This document shows, one piece after another, positions 26,001 to 37,629 of a stretch of 64,000 bases of DNA; positions within the stretch are counted from its first letter, which is position 1, and the number at the start of each line of letters is the position of its first letter. The notes beneath the pieces were generated by a model. The model saw only the letters and a list, made by a program, of their open reading frames with translations. It was not told where the DNA came from and made no database searches. The stretch is from assembly GCA_030248215.1 (NCBI GenBank), contig JASANG010000558.1, positions 186,001 to 250,000 on the forward strand, given 5' to 3'. Position numbers and translations under genes: made by a program. The DNA comes from Enoplolaimus lenunculus (lineage: Eukaryota; Nematoda; Enoplea; Enoplida; Thoracostomopsidae).

Positions 26001-29000
26001 CGACGTACCACGACCCGTCGCTGTTGCCAGCCGCAGACGCACCGTTTGTAGCCGCCGCCATCTGCCCAGCTGTCGAGCCTGTCTCACCACTTGACGACGT
26101 CCGCATTTGATCAGCGTTTAGAGTACTAACGGCAATTGGAGGAGCCACAGCCGTTGCGCCGGTACTCTCAACGCTGCCAGACCTCGACGTCCTGCGGCTT
26201 CCGCCAGCTGTCGACGATCGAGTCGTTCCTGTTGCAGCTACAAGCTTGACGTACGATTTCGGGAACCAGCCCGACTGCACGTTTCCGTCCGGGCCTAAAA
26301 CGGCAGCTCCGTCACGCCCGATCAACTCGCCCCGCCACCACATTTCCGCTTGCTCAACAATTCGTATCAGTTCACCTTTCGCAAACGATACCTGGTCTTC
26401 TTTTTTCGCTTTCCATGGATATAGTGCTTGACCGGTTGGAGGTAGGGCGGTAGCAGCTTGTGGCGTACCTGAAGCACCACCAGCAGAACTGCCAGCTCCA
26501 CTGCTGACACGACGGCTTTCGAGCGCTGCTGCTTTTTCTTTGACTGAACCTTGACGGTCAGAACACCCACCACCGCTGGACCATGCTGATCCATTCGCTG
26601 CGGTCGATGTTGCTGCAATCCCAGCTGCTGTTGACGAGGCACCACCACCAGCAGCGCTCCCAGTCTGCTCGTCTTCAGGTTCATCCTCACGAATATTGTC
26701 AAGTACTTGGACAGCGCCGCCAGCAACAATTGCGGTAGTACCTGTTATGTATATATAGTTTGAAAAATACAATAAAATTATATAGTTTGCGAAATTTTTG
26801 AGGCACGCGGAAAAAATTTTCAGTTTAGGTACTTATTAACGAAACTCGAGATACGAACTTTGATGTACTCTATGCCCGAGATAACCTCATTTCAAAAATT
26901 TCAAGTGTAACCAACGCAAACACTTTTTTGGCTTGTATCCTACCTTGCTTTTCTCAACATATATCAGCAAACTTTGAAAATCTGTCACATTTAATATAAC
27001 GATAAATTTTAAAAATTTAACAAACATATGCTCTCAAACAAATCAGAGAATTTACTAAAGAAGTAAACTTTTAATTAAACAATATTGATTTCATTCACAG
27101 TCCTAAGTTAAGACACAAACTGGCATTGGTGCTACCAAGAGTGCATGATACCCTTTAACAAGAGTATGCAACTGGGTACATTCTATGTAGAAAAAATGTA
27201 CCCAGCGCACGTTGCATTTTTGGCTTACCCCCCGGATTTGGGGGGGTCAAAATCTCCATCGATGTTGAAATTCATGTGCTATTGCATATACTAAAATGTG
27301 GTCCGATTATATTTTCGGTGTTGGCTGGCGGATAGACGTGTAAAATGAACGTAAAATTGACCCCCCCCCCCCCGAAATTGAGGGGGTTGGCCAAAAACGC
27401 AACGCGTGCCGGTACATTCTTTAATACACAGAATGTACCCAGTCGCACACTCTTGTTAGAGTGATCATCCACTCTTGGTGCTACATACATTAATGCGGGC
27501 CCCTTCCCTGTGCAATATTACCCTTACCAGTAGGCGACATAGTCCGTCCAGCAGCGTCCACAACGGCGCCATTTGCAGCAGCTGCGTCTCCATCTTCATC
27601 GATGCGTTGCGCATACGCTTCCGGAAACCATCCTACTTTATCGTGAAATTGTCCCGCAAGCCACCCAGGTTCAGCTGCATGATCGCTAAACACCGCAATA
27701 ATATCACCGGGCTGGAACGATAATTCGTCATTTTGTGTCGCTTTGAATTCGTACAACGCTCGGTAGCGAACAATTCGATGACCGCCAATCGCCGCGTCAC
27801 CGGCCTAAAAACAATAATATGGAATATACATATATCAATAAATAAATAAACAAATATAAACAAATCTATATACTCACGTAGTGTAACATTTCGCCATATC
27901 TGCAAACATGAAGCATCATGGGCCCAAACATGTGTACTAGTGACTCCTGACTTCGATTGCGGGGTTGTTTGCCATGCTTAACGATCAATGTCTAATGTAA
28001 AGTCTGAGAGTGAGCCGGTAACACGAATGTTAAATGCATTCTTATCCACATCCAGGTTCACAAAGCACTTTCTGTTGGTGTTCAGCTTTAAATATTCCGC
28101 TTTGTCGTCTATTTTACCTAAAAATGCACAAGTTTAGGTGCCTTCGTTCTGTAAATTGAGTAGGTTTGCATGCTAAGCTAAATTATAAAGGTGGATTATG
28201 TACTTTTTATAGCACATTCTAGTAACCAATCAGTTACTCCACTCTGGTAACTCAGACCAACGGCACCTTCCTACCCACTGTGTCGAGAGCTCAGCTACGG
28301 TTCGGCCGTCCGTTGAAGCATTACTCATAGCTTCGCTTACTGTAGGTTACACCAAATACAAAACCTATCAAAATAGAAAACAGCTTAATCATAATAGGAT
28401 AGTTCGCATGTCCTTGCGTTTTCCGTTAAATACTCAAAATATACAGAACGTGACGCAGTATATTAATTTTTTAGTCGAATTTTGCGAAAAACATGCATCA
28501 AGTGACACACAAAGTGGGTGACGTTTCACCATATTTGTAGTATACTTAAGAAAATATCAGTAGATTAAGATAACTGACTGTTAAATGTGCAAAAAAAGTA
28601 TCGGCAATTTTTTGCAGTGTCGATGCCGATACTCAGGAAAACTGCCGATTATTACCGATGCCGATTAATCGGCACATCCCTAGCAGATTCACTCCTCGAC
28701 AGCTCTTTCACTTGATCCTGGCATTGAGATGAAGCAATAGCGTAGCCAGGGTGTGACCTCAGGCGTCAAAACTCGAAACTGGGGATTTTTGTAAAGGAAT
28801 TTAAATATTTTTAACAAGCTCCCCTAAAGCTGTTAAAAATGCTATGTTCAGTTGATCTTCGAAGCGTTTCTAGTCAACAAAAAATTGCACGAGCTCATGG
28901 ACTAAAAAAGACTCCTTTTACTATTCGTGCTTTCGGCTGTTTAGTTCGTGGTGACCATACATTTGACTTTCAGTCAAATAACTTGTTTCAATTATACCCA

Positions 29001-32000
29001 CTGGTCTAGAGATATTCTCACGGGTCTACTTCAAATTTTCACCGATTATCATACGAGGCACGTCAACAGTGTATTGTCGAGAGCTACCAATCTAACAAGC
29101 CAACTGAGGAACTCAGATAATCAAACCTCTATTCGGCACCTTCCACTTTGAATCCACCTGCGATGATAGTCTTCCCGCAATACCTGTTCATCCTGCACAA
29201 CTTCAAAAAATACAAACACCTACTTGTTGGCCCCCGCCACCAGACGCAGCACCCCATGCATCGTTATCAAATCCACTACTTGTGTTTTCGCTTGTACCAA
29301 ACGAATCATTTGGCCATGCGCCAGTGCCTACATGACCGTTCGATAGCGAACTCGACAGTGTTGTATTGAATTTCGACGCAAGATGCTTTTGCTTTTGTGT
29401 AATCTACAAAATAATAGCGACAACAACAACAACAAATCGCTCGCTATAATAGTTAAGCAATATACCCCCTATATTATGCATGCAATTGAAGTTATACAAC
29501 ACCAGATATGTAAATGTTCGGTAACAAACAATACTGCAAAATTCAACAAATATTGACATCTCGCATCTAAGCCAATATCTGACATATCCAAAAATGCAAA
29601 GGAAAATTAGCATAGCTTACAACAGAAACAAGTCAAAAACACTTTGAATGAGGTTTCAAATTGTTTTCCCTCAAAACAAAATCGAGCTTTAAAATTGGAC
29701 AAACTTTAACTTGGTTGTTTCTGCGGGGCCCACCACCCACAGCGGAGAGTCCGGCCTTTGTACGGCGGCTCACCTGTTCAATCAGGGTATTTTGTTGAGA
29801 TTTAAGTTCGTTCAGTTGCTGCCGAATGCCTTTCGCGAACGTCTCTCGCTCACTAAACGACGGCTCTTTTTGCTTCAACTCGCGTTCAATTTCACTCAAT
29901 ATTGATTTTAGCGATTCCATATTGAGCTCTTTGGTGTGCAGTGTGTGAACAACTTGTCGATACGATTCCGTTACCGACGAACTGTTGCCTGAATTCAAAA
30001 TAAAATTAAAAAATATTTCCCATATTTAATCTTCACTTTGGTCATTGAATAAGCACTGGAAGAAAAAACTTATTAGCGATAAATAAACGGCCATGTAGAG
30101 CACCGGACCAAAACCGGGTGGGAATTTTTTGCCACAAACAGATAACTGATCGCCGCTCTACACTCAGAATAATTTAAGAAACGAATTTAACCAACATTTT
30201 TATTGAAATTTTATGCATTCACAAATTTCAAAACATAAAACGGCACCAATAAAAATTCAGCAAAACACTTACCTGCATTTTGTCGTTGAGCAATCAACGC
30301 TTGTTTGTCTCGTTGTAAATTCATCAACTGCGCCGCGAGTTCTTGCGCTTCGCGTTTTCCTGTTTCAATCGCTCGCAGCTTACTGTCACGGTCGTCGCGC
30401 ATACCTGCAAACAACAACAGCACAGGCTTATCAAACAATTTCCCAGACCAAAATACTACTATGCTGAGACAATAAGAATGTTACTACAACGTACAGCAAT
30501 GACTTCAAGTAGCACAATATTTACAGGATTTAAGCTACAGGAAAAGCAATAAAATCACGGCGGACCATGGCGATTACGGTTCAATGGTGAATTGCTATGT
30601 TTTACAGTACTAATTATGAATATAAAGCATTAAAATTGGAATATGTTTTTATTATCTATAACCTCCTGGCACGAAAAACTAAACATAAGAGTGGCGCTAT
30701 GCTTTTGATAACGTTCGGCGACGTTGGTCATCGTGCGGTATCGTATGTCTATTACTCACGTACAATACGGTATGATGACGGACGACGCTGCACGACCAAC
30801 ATTGTTCTCCAATCTCAGTACCCACACCCTTCCTAACAACCAGGCAGCACCAACCCTCAATAGTTGACGTAGAGCTCATTATTTTATTTCGAATCTCAGT
30901 GATTTGTGAGTTCATTTCGGACGATTTTTCAGTCAACGCTTGCAATTGGAATGCTAAATTTTTGTGCTGTTGCTTCAAATGACACACTGATTCTTGATCA
31001 CGTTGTCGTTGTGCGTTCAGTTCCTAAAATTAACAAAAAACAAACACAAGTACACACAAAAAACCATTCGTATTTACGGGCTCAAGAAAATTTTCTAGCA
31101 AACCCAAATAAACCTTAGTTTAACCACCATTTTATTAATTTATAACCGATATTTTCAAATGAGTTTTGATTTTACAAATAATCGGCTAGCGCCAGGTTTT
31201 TAAATTAACAAATTTTTCTTGCACAGCCAGAGTTATAAATTTGTTCAGAAAGTATGACACATTAAATTAAAAACGTGCTAAATTTCAAAACGAAACATTT
31301 TCTTGGATCGATAAAACTGTCAATTGGTGATAGGTTCGACACACAATTGAGAATATAAACACAGTGTTTGTAAACAAGCCGAATTCGTAAAAACGATTCT
31401 TCAGAATAATATCTTTAAACTAATTCAAAAACTTCTTACGTGCAATTTGTGTTTTTCCATCTCAATTTGTCTTTGTCGCTCCAGTTCTTTGCGTGCAGTT
31501 TCGCGTTGTTCCATTAATTTTCGATGCTCAGCTTCGCGTTGCATTTCAAGTTCACGTTGTTTCGCCAGCTCTTTTTCACGTTCCAGTTGGCTGAAATAAA
31601 AATCAACAAAAGCATGCAATTTTTAAGATCTGTCATCTATAATTTTACCAGACTGCGACCGAATATTCGGTTCCGGCTTCGGCAAAAAATCGATATACGG
31701 ATACAGCGAACGTCGCCAGTGAAAATGAAATAGCTACAAATTTGACAATATTTTGATGTTGCCTGACAGCATATGATCTGGCCTCGGTTTTGGTCCGAAC
31801 CAAAAATTTGTTTCACAACGTTAAGATGTTTACTTTAAAAACCGAAATAATTTCGTGCATATGAATCACGCCGTTTTACGTTCTTGCCATGGATCTTTGC
31901 TTGTAAAATTCAATGACCACTAAGTAGGGTGCAACCGGAATTCCGTTTCCGGCATTTTTTACCTTCCGGTTCAGGCAAATTTTTACCGGAATTATAAATT

Positions 32001-35000
32001 CAAGCAGATAAAGTGAATGCCTATCTTCAACTAGGGTTATTTGACCAGTAATATTGCCAAAAAAGAAAATTAAAATGATTTTTTCGGCGGCATGTATTTT
32101 GCATTTTCCGTTCCGGTAAATTTAAATTCCGGTTGCACCCTGCCACTAATATAAGTATTTTTGCTCCTGTTGAGTGCACTGTCAGAAAACAAAATATTAA
32201 CAGAACTTTAGGAAGTTTAGCAGTAAGATACGGAAAAATTTCATAATCGCTTCATAGTTGACTTACAGAACGTTGTTCTTATCTATTTAATTAAATGTTC
32301 AAAAATCAGCCGTACTAAAATTCAACAACGAATTATATACTGTAATTTAAGATAAGTTTTAACATCTCAGCAAAACACAAATTTTAAACCCAAATCCGAG
32401 TAAGGCAAACGTTTGTGCAAAAGAAAACTCAAACATTATGCGCCGTTTGTCACGCGTTAACACTACCCTAACACTTTTTTCTGTTAACCCTACCGTATCG
32501 CTTGTCACAAACTGCTCTGTGACCAGCGTTAGGGTAGGGTTAACGCTTGTCAAAACCAAATTTCATGTAAACAAACACAACACATACAGTTTACGTGTCG
32601 TAATTAGTTACACATAATAAAGGGGGGCAAGAAAATTTTCCTCACTTAAAAGTTCTCCGGGACGGAGGGGTTAAATTTTTTTAAATTCAAGAGGTGGAGA
32701 GTTCAGGAGGGGTAAATGGGTTTCAATGTTGGGAGGCAACAAAATGTGCCTGACTTAGAAATTCTCCGGGTGGGCGAGGGGTTAAAATTTTTAAAATTCA
32801 AGAGGGGAAGAGTTTATTAGGGGGCAAAAGGGTTTCAATTTTGGAAAGCAAGAAAATTTTCCTGATTTAGAATTTCTTCGGGGGGCGAGGGGTTAAAGTT
32901 TTTTAAATTCAAGAGGGGCAGTTAATATGTTCAGCTTCTGTTTGAAAATTTTCACTGTAAATTTTTAAACGAACAAAATTTTAAAATTTTCCTTGTCACG
33001 CGTTAACCCTGCCCTATGACAGTTTTTGTGGCAAGGGTAAATTTAATATTGTGAACGGCGCATTATTAAACCGAAATCGAAACAACAGATTAATTTTCAA
33101 TTTGTAAATACAAATTTCGCGACTGAATTTGAATTTTGTTCACGGCGAATTGTAATGTCAATGTTCTGGGGGTACGCTTTAACGTAATTCAACGTAAGTG
33201 CCCCGCTAAAAATGGTCTCTATCCTCCAATAAAAATTACTTAAATTGTTCTTGTATGGCTACGCAAACGCTCCACCTGTCCAAATTTAGCCACACACAAA
33301 GGAAAGCATAACACCGATAACTCAAGTTAACTCCCCGCAAACACTCTAGACTGCACAGAACAAAACCCCAGCCGTACTGTCATAAACGTTATTTCAATTG
33401 TTCGTGTCTAGCCCTGCAAACTCTCACCCTATCCCATTCCCGGTTACATAACACTATATGCATACCCTTTCATTTCTCCTTAACGGAAAATAACGGTCCC
33501 TGGCTAAAAGCATTCTATTATACCAGCACCCTTTCGTAAACTGATATTCTCAACCCCCAACTATTCCAATTAAAGTTCCATATCTGTTTTAAAACATACC
33601 ACTGCAATATTGCCTTTTAAATAAAGAACAACGCCATAATTATGAATGGGCTTGGCAGCGTGCTTTTGTAAACAAACCCAAAGCGATATATGATACATTA
33701 ATGTACTTAAACAACAATTATCCCGAATATTATAAACTTTGTTGACATAATAAATGTACATATTTTACTGCCCTAGCAAACCATTGTCTAGTCAAAATTC
33801 ATCAAAATACAGCAAAAAATGCTCAAAACAATAACAAACACCGCAAGCCCGGCAAAATGTTATGTTGTAAATGTATTTAGCTGATAAGAAAAATTTTGAA
33901 AATAAAGCATAGCTGGATTATCTCACCAATTTCATTTCATTTTCTTAGAAAAAATAAGAAAAATCCTTTTGTGAGCTTCTCATTTAATATGTTTCGAGTG
34001 CTTAACTTATATTTTTATGCCTGTAAATATTAATTTCCTACAAAATCAACACAACTAATTTTAATTCAGGCATTTGGTAAAAATAAAAAACAGTTATCGT
34101 TTCGTGTTCTGTTGTGCTGCTTCGCATGATTCAAATAATTTTACTCGACCGGAGATTGTTTCTGACTTCCAGACTAGGGAACGACCGGATCCAAAATTTT
34201 GCATTTACCGGATCCGGATCTTAAAATTCAGATCCGGCACGGATCCTGATCCGGATCTTACTAGCTGGATAATTTTTCAATACCTAACGTATATAAAATA
34301 CAAAAAGTTCAACTGATTGTTTCGCAAAATTAGTCAACAAAACTTACAGCAACTAAAAAAGAAGTCTTTAAAATTTTTATGTTTGTTCTTCTTCCGCAAC
34401 AACACTGGTCTTCACGTGGATGTCATTAACCTGACATTCCAACAAAGCATTAACCCTTTCTCACATGAATATTTTCTATTTCCCCTGAAACCTACTTTTA
34501 TGCTAGGATTCGAACTCCAGTGACTGGAGTGGGACGCGTATACCATCACCACTCAGCTATAGGAGCTTGACGCTCGAGCCCGAGGGGGCTCTCACGTCTT
34601 GTGGTGATTTAGTACTACGTATACGTGTTGCAGTTGTTAAACCATGGTGCGATATATACTGTTTAACGTATATACACTGCGCTGAGTTGCCTACAGGCAA
34701 CTCATTGTGAGAAGGGGTTAATGCTCACACAGGGCTTATTAGATTACGTACGCATAGTTGAAATACATACACCAATTTTGGTATGTTTTTGTTTGCATAT
34801 ATATCAAATTTCGGATTCGGAGATCCGGTAGGTTATTTTACCGGATCCGGATCTTAAAAATTGCAGAGATCCGGCCCGGATCTGGATCTCGGATCCGGTC
34901 GATCCTTACTCCAGACTTACCGCCTACGTTCAGTCTCCTGCCGCTCTCTTTCTCGCTTCTCTCTTTCTTCTTGTTCTTTACGTTCTCGTGCTTCCCGTTC

Positions 35001-37403
35001 GACACGTTCCTGTTCCATTAATAATTGCCTTCGGCGTTCGAGTTCTGCTTGACCTCGCTCATAGTTATCACGTCGTTTCTCTGAAATCAAACACACACGC
35101 TGACCTGCTGTTGCTAGGTCAAAATTCTAAAAAATTACCAATTTCCATATCTACATAAACAGAATCTAAACATTACAATTCACGACATCTTGCACACACC
35201 ATGCTTGGGTTTCTAAAACACTACTGAAGTACGTTTAACCGCACGCCTATTATCAGCCATGACTGTAGGTGTTTTCAGTACCTAGAAAAACGCATTTTAA
35301 AAAACGTACTAAAATTTTAAAAAACGCACTCGAAAATGCAGCGAAATTTGAAATTTACAAAAACGCTGCCGTATACCCTCTCGTCTCAAGACTAAATTCG
35401 TCTAATAACAAAAAGCCGCGTCACCCTTTCCATCCGACTGTGAGCTTGTTCCAGAAAAGCAACGCGTCTGCCAATCATCAAATCGTATCAAGTGCTTAAA
35501 GTTGTTCAGGTTTAACCCTTCCAAATTGTAATGATGTAACATTGAATCGTATATTAAAATTGGAATCGGCAACGGCATATTTTCAAAATAAAAATCGACA
35601 TCGGGAAAAATTTTGGTATCGAAACACCCGTACTTCGAACTAACCCTCAGCCCATATTTGACACAATAAAATTCGGCCAACTTTAGGGAGGTCAGCGCCC
35701 AAACTACTGATCTTTTCCATTTCCTCCTCACGCATGCCTAGACCACGCTCTGGTCTACGGCCCACGAGTACTCACTCTCGAAAGAATCAGCTCCAGCATG
35801 CCGTGATACCATTGTATCTTCTTCGCCGCCGCTTGCCGTACCATCAATAGATCCAGTGTTCGAAATTGTTCGCGTACGAGTTGATATTGCTAGCAGTTCG
35901 TGTGGCGTCGTCGCGGGCAGTTTGAGTTCAGGCCGCGCTTTAATCATTTCGATTAAATGCATCGCGATACAAAATTCGTCCACCGTTAACGCACCATCTT
36001 TGTCGATGTCGGCAAGGTTCCAGATCTTAAAATGAAAAAAATCAAACTCAACAAAGTTTCCATGGTCACCTTCTTTTTTCAAAATACAACCAAAGTTCAG
36101 AAGATACACAGGAGAACCTGCCCAAATTTATGAAACTATCATACATGGACGATTTCTCACTGTGAGTAGCACCTATCACCAGTTAACACATATATTTTCA
36201 AACGCCGAAAAAGGCAGTATATTATTTGTTACGAACGATACCAAATTTCATATAAAAGTTTTATCAACCAGTGCCATTCATCGCATTTTTATCACGCCTG
36301 AAGTAAGCGTAATAGGCCACTATAAGTTCAAAATGTTCTAGACAACACAGACACAAAAGCTTATCTAAAAACATAGCATGTAGCGACAATTTAAGTCGCG
36401 CGCGACAATCACAGATTACGTACCTGTGCAAGCACAGTATGAGGCAAACCCGACTGAGACATAATATTGCGTGCATGAACACCAGTTAAAGCTCCGATTC
36501 GTTGCATATCGAGTTGGTTGAACATTTGCGAATATTTTAATTTTGTTTGTTGAGGCATCGTCCAGTCTGTAGTTTTAGGTCCGGCTAAATACACAAAAAC
36601 AGATAAACATTATATATTCCAGGCACGATTTCTTACGCTAATACTCGATCGACCATGAATTCTAACATTTTGTGAAAACATTTCAGACTTTTTCTATATT
36701 TTACCAATGCGTATTTGCAATTTATGGCATGCAGACAAATCACCAGATCTATGTTTTCTAAGTAAACGCCCTTTCCATTTAAAGCTAACATACCTTATTT
36801 TCTATTACCACAGTTGGTAACGACGATTTACCCCACGAAAATATTAATACAAACTTTACTCAACGGTGTAAAAATCAGTTCACCCATGTCCTGAACCCCT
36901 TTTAACTTACTTATAATCGCTGGCGAAATACTAGCTGGATTGCCAGCGGTGAAGCCAACAGCCGCACCCGCAGCTTGCGGTATTCCTTGCATTGGCGGCA
37001 TACCAGCTCCCGGCGGGGGGCCATAGCTAGCAGGAGCCGCCGTAACGGGCATATGTCCGCCGCCGATCACCGGTACTCCAGTGCCAGTCTGCGGAACACT
37101 CGGATCGGCCTTCATTGACTCAGGCAGTGTTTGTGGTATTGAAAAGCCTTGTAGTTTTTTGTGAATTAAATGCATTGCAATTGAAAACTCTTTGCGATCT
37201 AAGCGACCATCTTTTGTTACGTCCGCCAGAGACCATACGTGTGCGAGAACCGTCGAAGGTAAGCCTGATTTAGTGAAAAATGTGCTCGCTTGTTCACCAG
37301 TGATAAATCCGTTCAAAGGATGTAACGCGTAAAACTGCGCGTCGTGTTTTGCACGATCATCGCCCGATATCACCCACAGATTAGGAGCACCCAAAGTACC
37401 CAT
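14077..37403 (-). CDS. ITSN: Intersectin, long form (EH-EH-coiled coil-5xSH3-DH-PH-C2)
   Basis: Endocytic scaffold and Cdc42 exchange factor of clathrin-coated pits and synapses. Fourteen - strand exons: 37403-36911, 36584-36424, 36025-35776, 35080-34921, 31590-31440, 31023-30855, 30404-30273, 29988-29774, 29403-29224, 27804-27528, 26741-25954, 25261-24441, 16332-16161 and 15693-14077. Lengths sum to 5586 nt, one frame of 1861 residues. Rough residue positions: EH1 10-105 ([21 protein letters not shown]), EH2 165-285 ([13 protein letters not shown]), charged coiled coil 300-575, SH3A 650-706, SH3B 833-893, SH3C 972-1027, SH3D 1068-1137, SH3E 1170-1228, DH from 1277 ([16 protein letters not shown]), then PH and a C-terminal C2 to the end. 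Linkers are rich in Ser/Gly/Ala/Gln. The ATG lies 4 nt after an acceptor-like ATTCAG, suggesting a trans-spliced or 5'UTR-spliced start. ALG13 ends 226 bp upstream. Ca-loop acidic residues look intact in both EH domains. Confidence 0.95.
17165..17275. mobile_element. CpG-rich GACGGACGGCGCC-type repeat, copy 1
   Basis: Contains GGCGCCGTGCGTTACC and GTACGGTGACGGATGGCGGC, ending in TAGCGCCACCCTT. It shares motifs with 18893-19015, 30690-30800 and 38410-38645. CpG density is far above the surroundings. Confidence 0.5.
18893..19015. mobile_element. CpG-rich GACGGACGGCGCC-type repeat, copy 2, joined to a tRNA-SINE
   Basis: Inverted GGCGCCGTCCGTCAC / GTGACGGACGGCGCC blocks appear twice. It runs straight into GTAAGCATGTGAGACATGC, the leader of the tRNA-like repeat at 19015-19210. 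Confidence 0.55.
19015..19210 (+). repeat. tRNA-derived SINE (family 2)
   Basis: The leader GTAAGCATGTGAGACATGC plus a CAGCATACAGTCGAC motif precede a tRNA-like head at 19136-19214. That head has an A box (TAGCGCACTGG), a CTTAAGG anticodon-loop-like stretch and a B box (GAGTTCTATCCC). The GCGGGGT start pairs with the ACCCGC end, like an acceptor stem. Related heads lie at 46859-46915, 47163-47250, 47396-47485 and 47670-47715. Confidence 0.6.
20430..20625. repeat. Array of small palindromes built on GGCTTCAG / CTGAAGCC
   Basis: Five or six units alternate direct and inverted copies of a CAGTATCCTGGATACTG-like palindrome joined by AAGCTTTTTTGGCTTC. Neighbouring units can pair into a series of hairpins. 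Confidence 0.65.
21274..21462. mobile_element. hAT-type MITE with CAGGGTGCAACCGG ends (family 3)
   Basis: Inverted ends CAGGGTGCAACCGGAATT and AATTCCGGTTGCACCCTG. The interior has repeated ACCGGAACC motifs and no coding frame. Better-dated copies with target duplications are at 31925-32142 and 50964-51348. Confidence 0.75.
22542..22585 (+). repeat. Short tandem repeat CACGCACAATCGTTGTTCT
   Basis: Two adjacent copies of a 19-bp unit followed by a partial third, within the large intersectin intron. Confidence 0.6.
23048..23224. mobile_element. Near-perfect 177-bp palindrome (fold-back element)
   Basis: The arms run from ATGGTGCCACAAAATATGCG to its inverted partner ending GGCACCAT, with about 80 bp per arm and a short centre around ATAAGACATTTATCTTAT. 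The flanking ATGCGCCGTTCACCATAATT also occurs at 58134 and, inverted, at 33050, so the palindrome may be the core of a larger family. Confidence 0.75.
25450..25720. mobile_element. Decayed element with TCGGTAATAATCGGC motifs
   Basis: One end reads AGGAATGTGTCGATTAA, the other TTGTACATCCCTA. An inverted related end (ATTAATCGGCACATCCCTA) is at 28655-28682. TAGGGATGTGCCGAT-like ends are common in hAT elements. No coding frame is left. Confidence 0.4.
27128..27482. mobile_element. Inverted-repeat element with poly-C/poly-G stretch
   Basis: Ends TTGGTGCTACCAAGAGTG and CACTCTTGGTGCTA are inverted repeats, as are inner blocks GGGTACATTCT and AGAATGTACCC. It contains a 14-base C run at 27361-27374 and a CCCCCCGGATTTGGGGGGG fold-back. 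It lies in the intersectin intron next to the SH3A exon. Confidence 0.6.
30690..30800. mobile_element. CpG-rich GACGGACG-type repeat, copy 3
   Basis: Begins GTGGCGCTATGCTTTTGATA, like the end of copy 1, then a CGTGCGGTATCGTATG / CAATACGGTATGATGACG palindrome. Inserted in intron 6 of intersectin, 55 bp beyond the exon border. Confidence 0.5.
31925..32142. mobile_element. hAT-type MITE (family 3) with 8-bp target duplication
   Basis: Ends TAGGGTGCAACCGGAATTCC and GGAATTTAAATTTACCGGAA-like inverted partner, finishing GGTTGCACCCTG. Flanks CCACTAAG (31917-31924) and CCACTAAT (32143-32150) match at 7 of 8 bases, the size expected for hAT insertion. Confidence 0.75.
32435..33066. mobile_element. 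Composite element with ATTATGCGCCGTT ends and internal 123-bp tandem repeat
   Basis: The left end ATTATGCGCCGTTTGTCAC is inverted at the right as GTGAACGGCGCATTATT. Inside each end are CACGCGTTAACCCT-like blocks. The centre (32619-32925) has about two and a half copies of a roughly 123-bp unit with GGCAAGAAAATTTTCCT, TTCTCCGGG and TTCAAGAGG. Confidence 0.6.
34190..34260. repeat. Cluster of GATCCGGATC palindromes
   Basis: Repeated ATCCGGATC motifs; a similar cluster lies at 34815-34905. It resembles the inner part of family 3 MITEs but the ends are not recognisable. The two clusters flank a family 1 MITE. Confidence 0.4.
34450..34721 (-). mobile_element. Family 1 tRNA-like MITE in intersectin intron 4
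   Basis: TTAA at 34450-34453 and 34718-34721. Ends CCCTTTCTCACA and TGTGAGAAGGGG are inverted repeats. The - strand carries the A box (TAGCTGAGTGG) and B box (GTTCGAATCC). It is as long as the copy at 3400 and independent of the REV7 duplication. Confidence 0.85.
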
Positions 37404-37629
37404 GCTTCTGAATACTTGAAACTTTACTATATATTTGATTTGACTCCAACCCTTGTCAACAAACACCGCTATTGCACTTATTCAAAAACAGCCAGCCGGA
37501 TTAGACTAACTAGCGTGCCAAATAACTCACAAATATATAATTATATACGTACTAGATCCACTAAGTTCAAAACCTAGTGTTGGAATATCGTAATTAGTCC
37601 CAGATGCAAGCAATTCCACACCCCAAATC
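37404..37629 (-). promoter_or_regulatory. Intercistronic gap between ALG13 and intersectin
   Basis: Only 226 bp separate the ALG13 stop from the intersectin ATG, both on the - strand. The gap ends in AAGTATTCAG followed by AAGC and the ATG, an acceptor without a visible upstream donor. This is what a spliced-leader addition site looks like, though an outlying 5'UTR exon would look the same. No TATA-type promoter is obvious. Confidence 0.45.

Noticed and set aside
27361-27374. 14-base C run as a G-quadruplex site
   Set aside because: A single homopolymer inside a repeat. Its length is also where sequencing errors are common, so I would not build on it.
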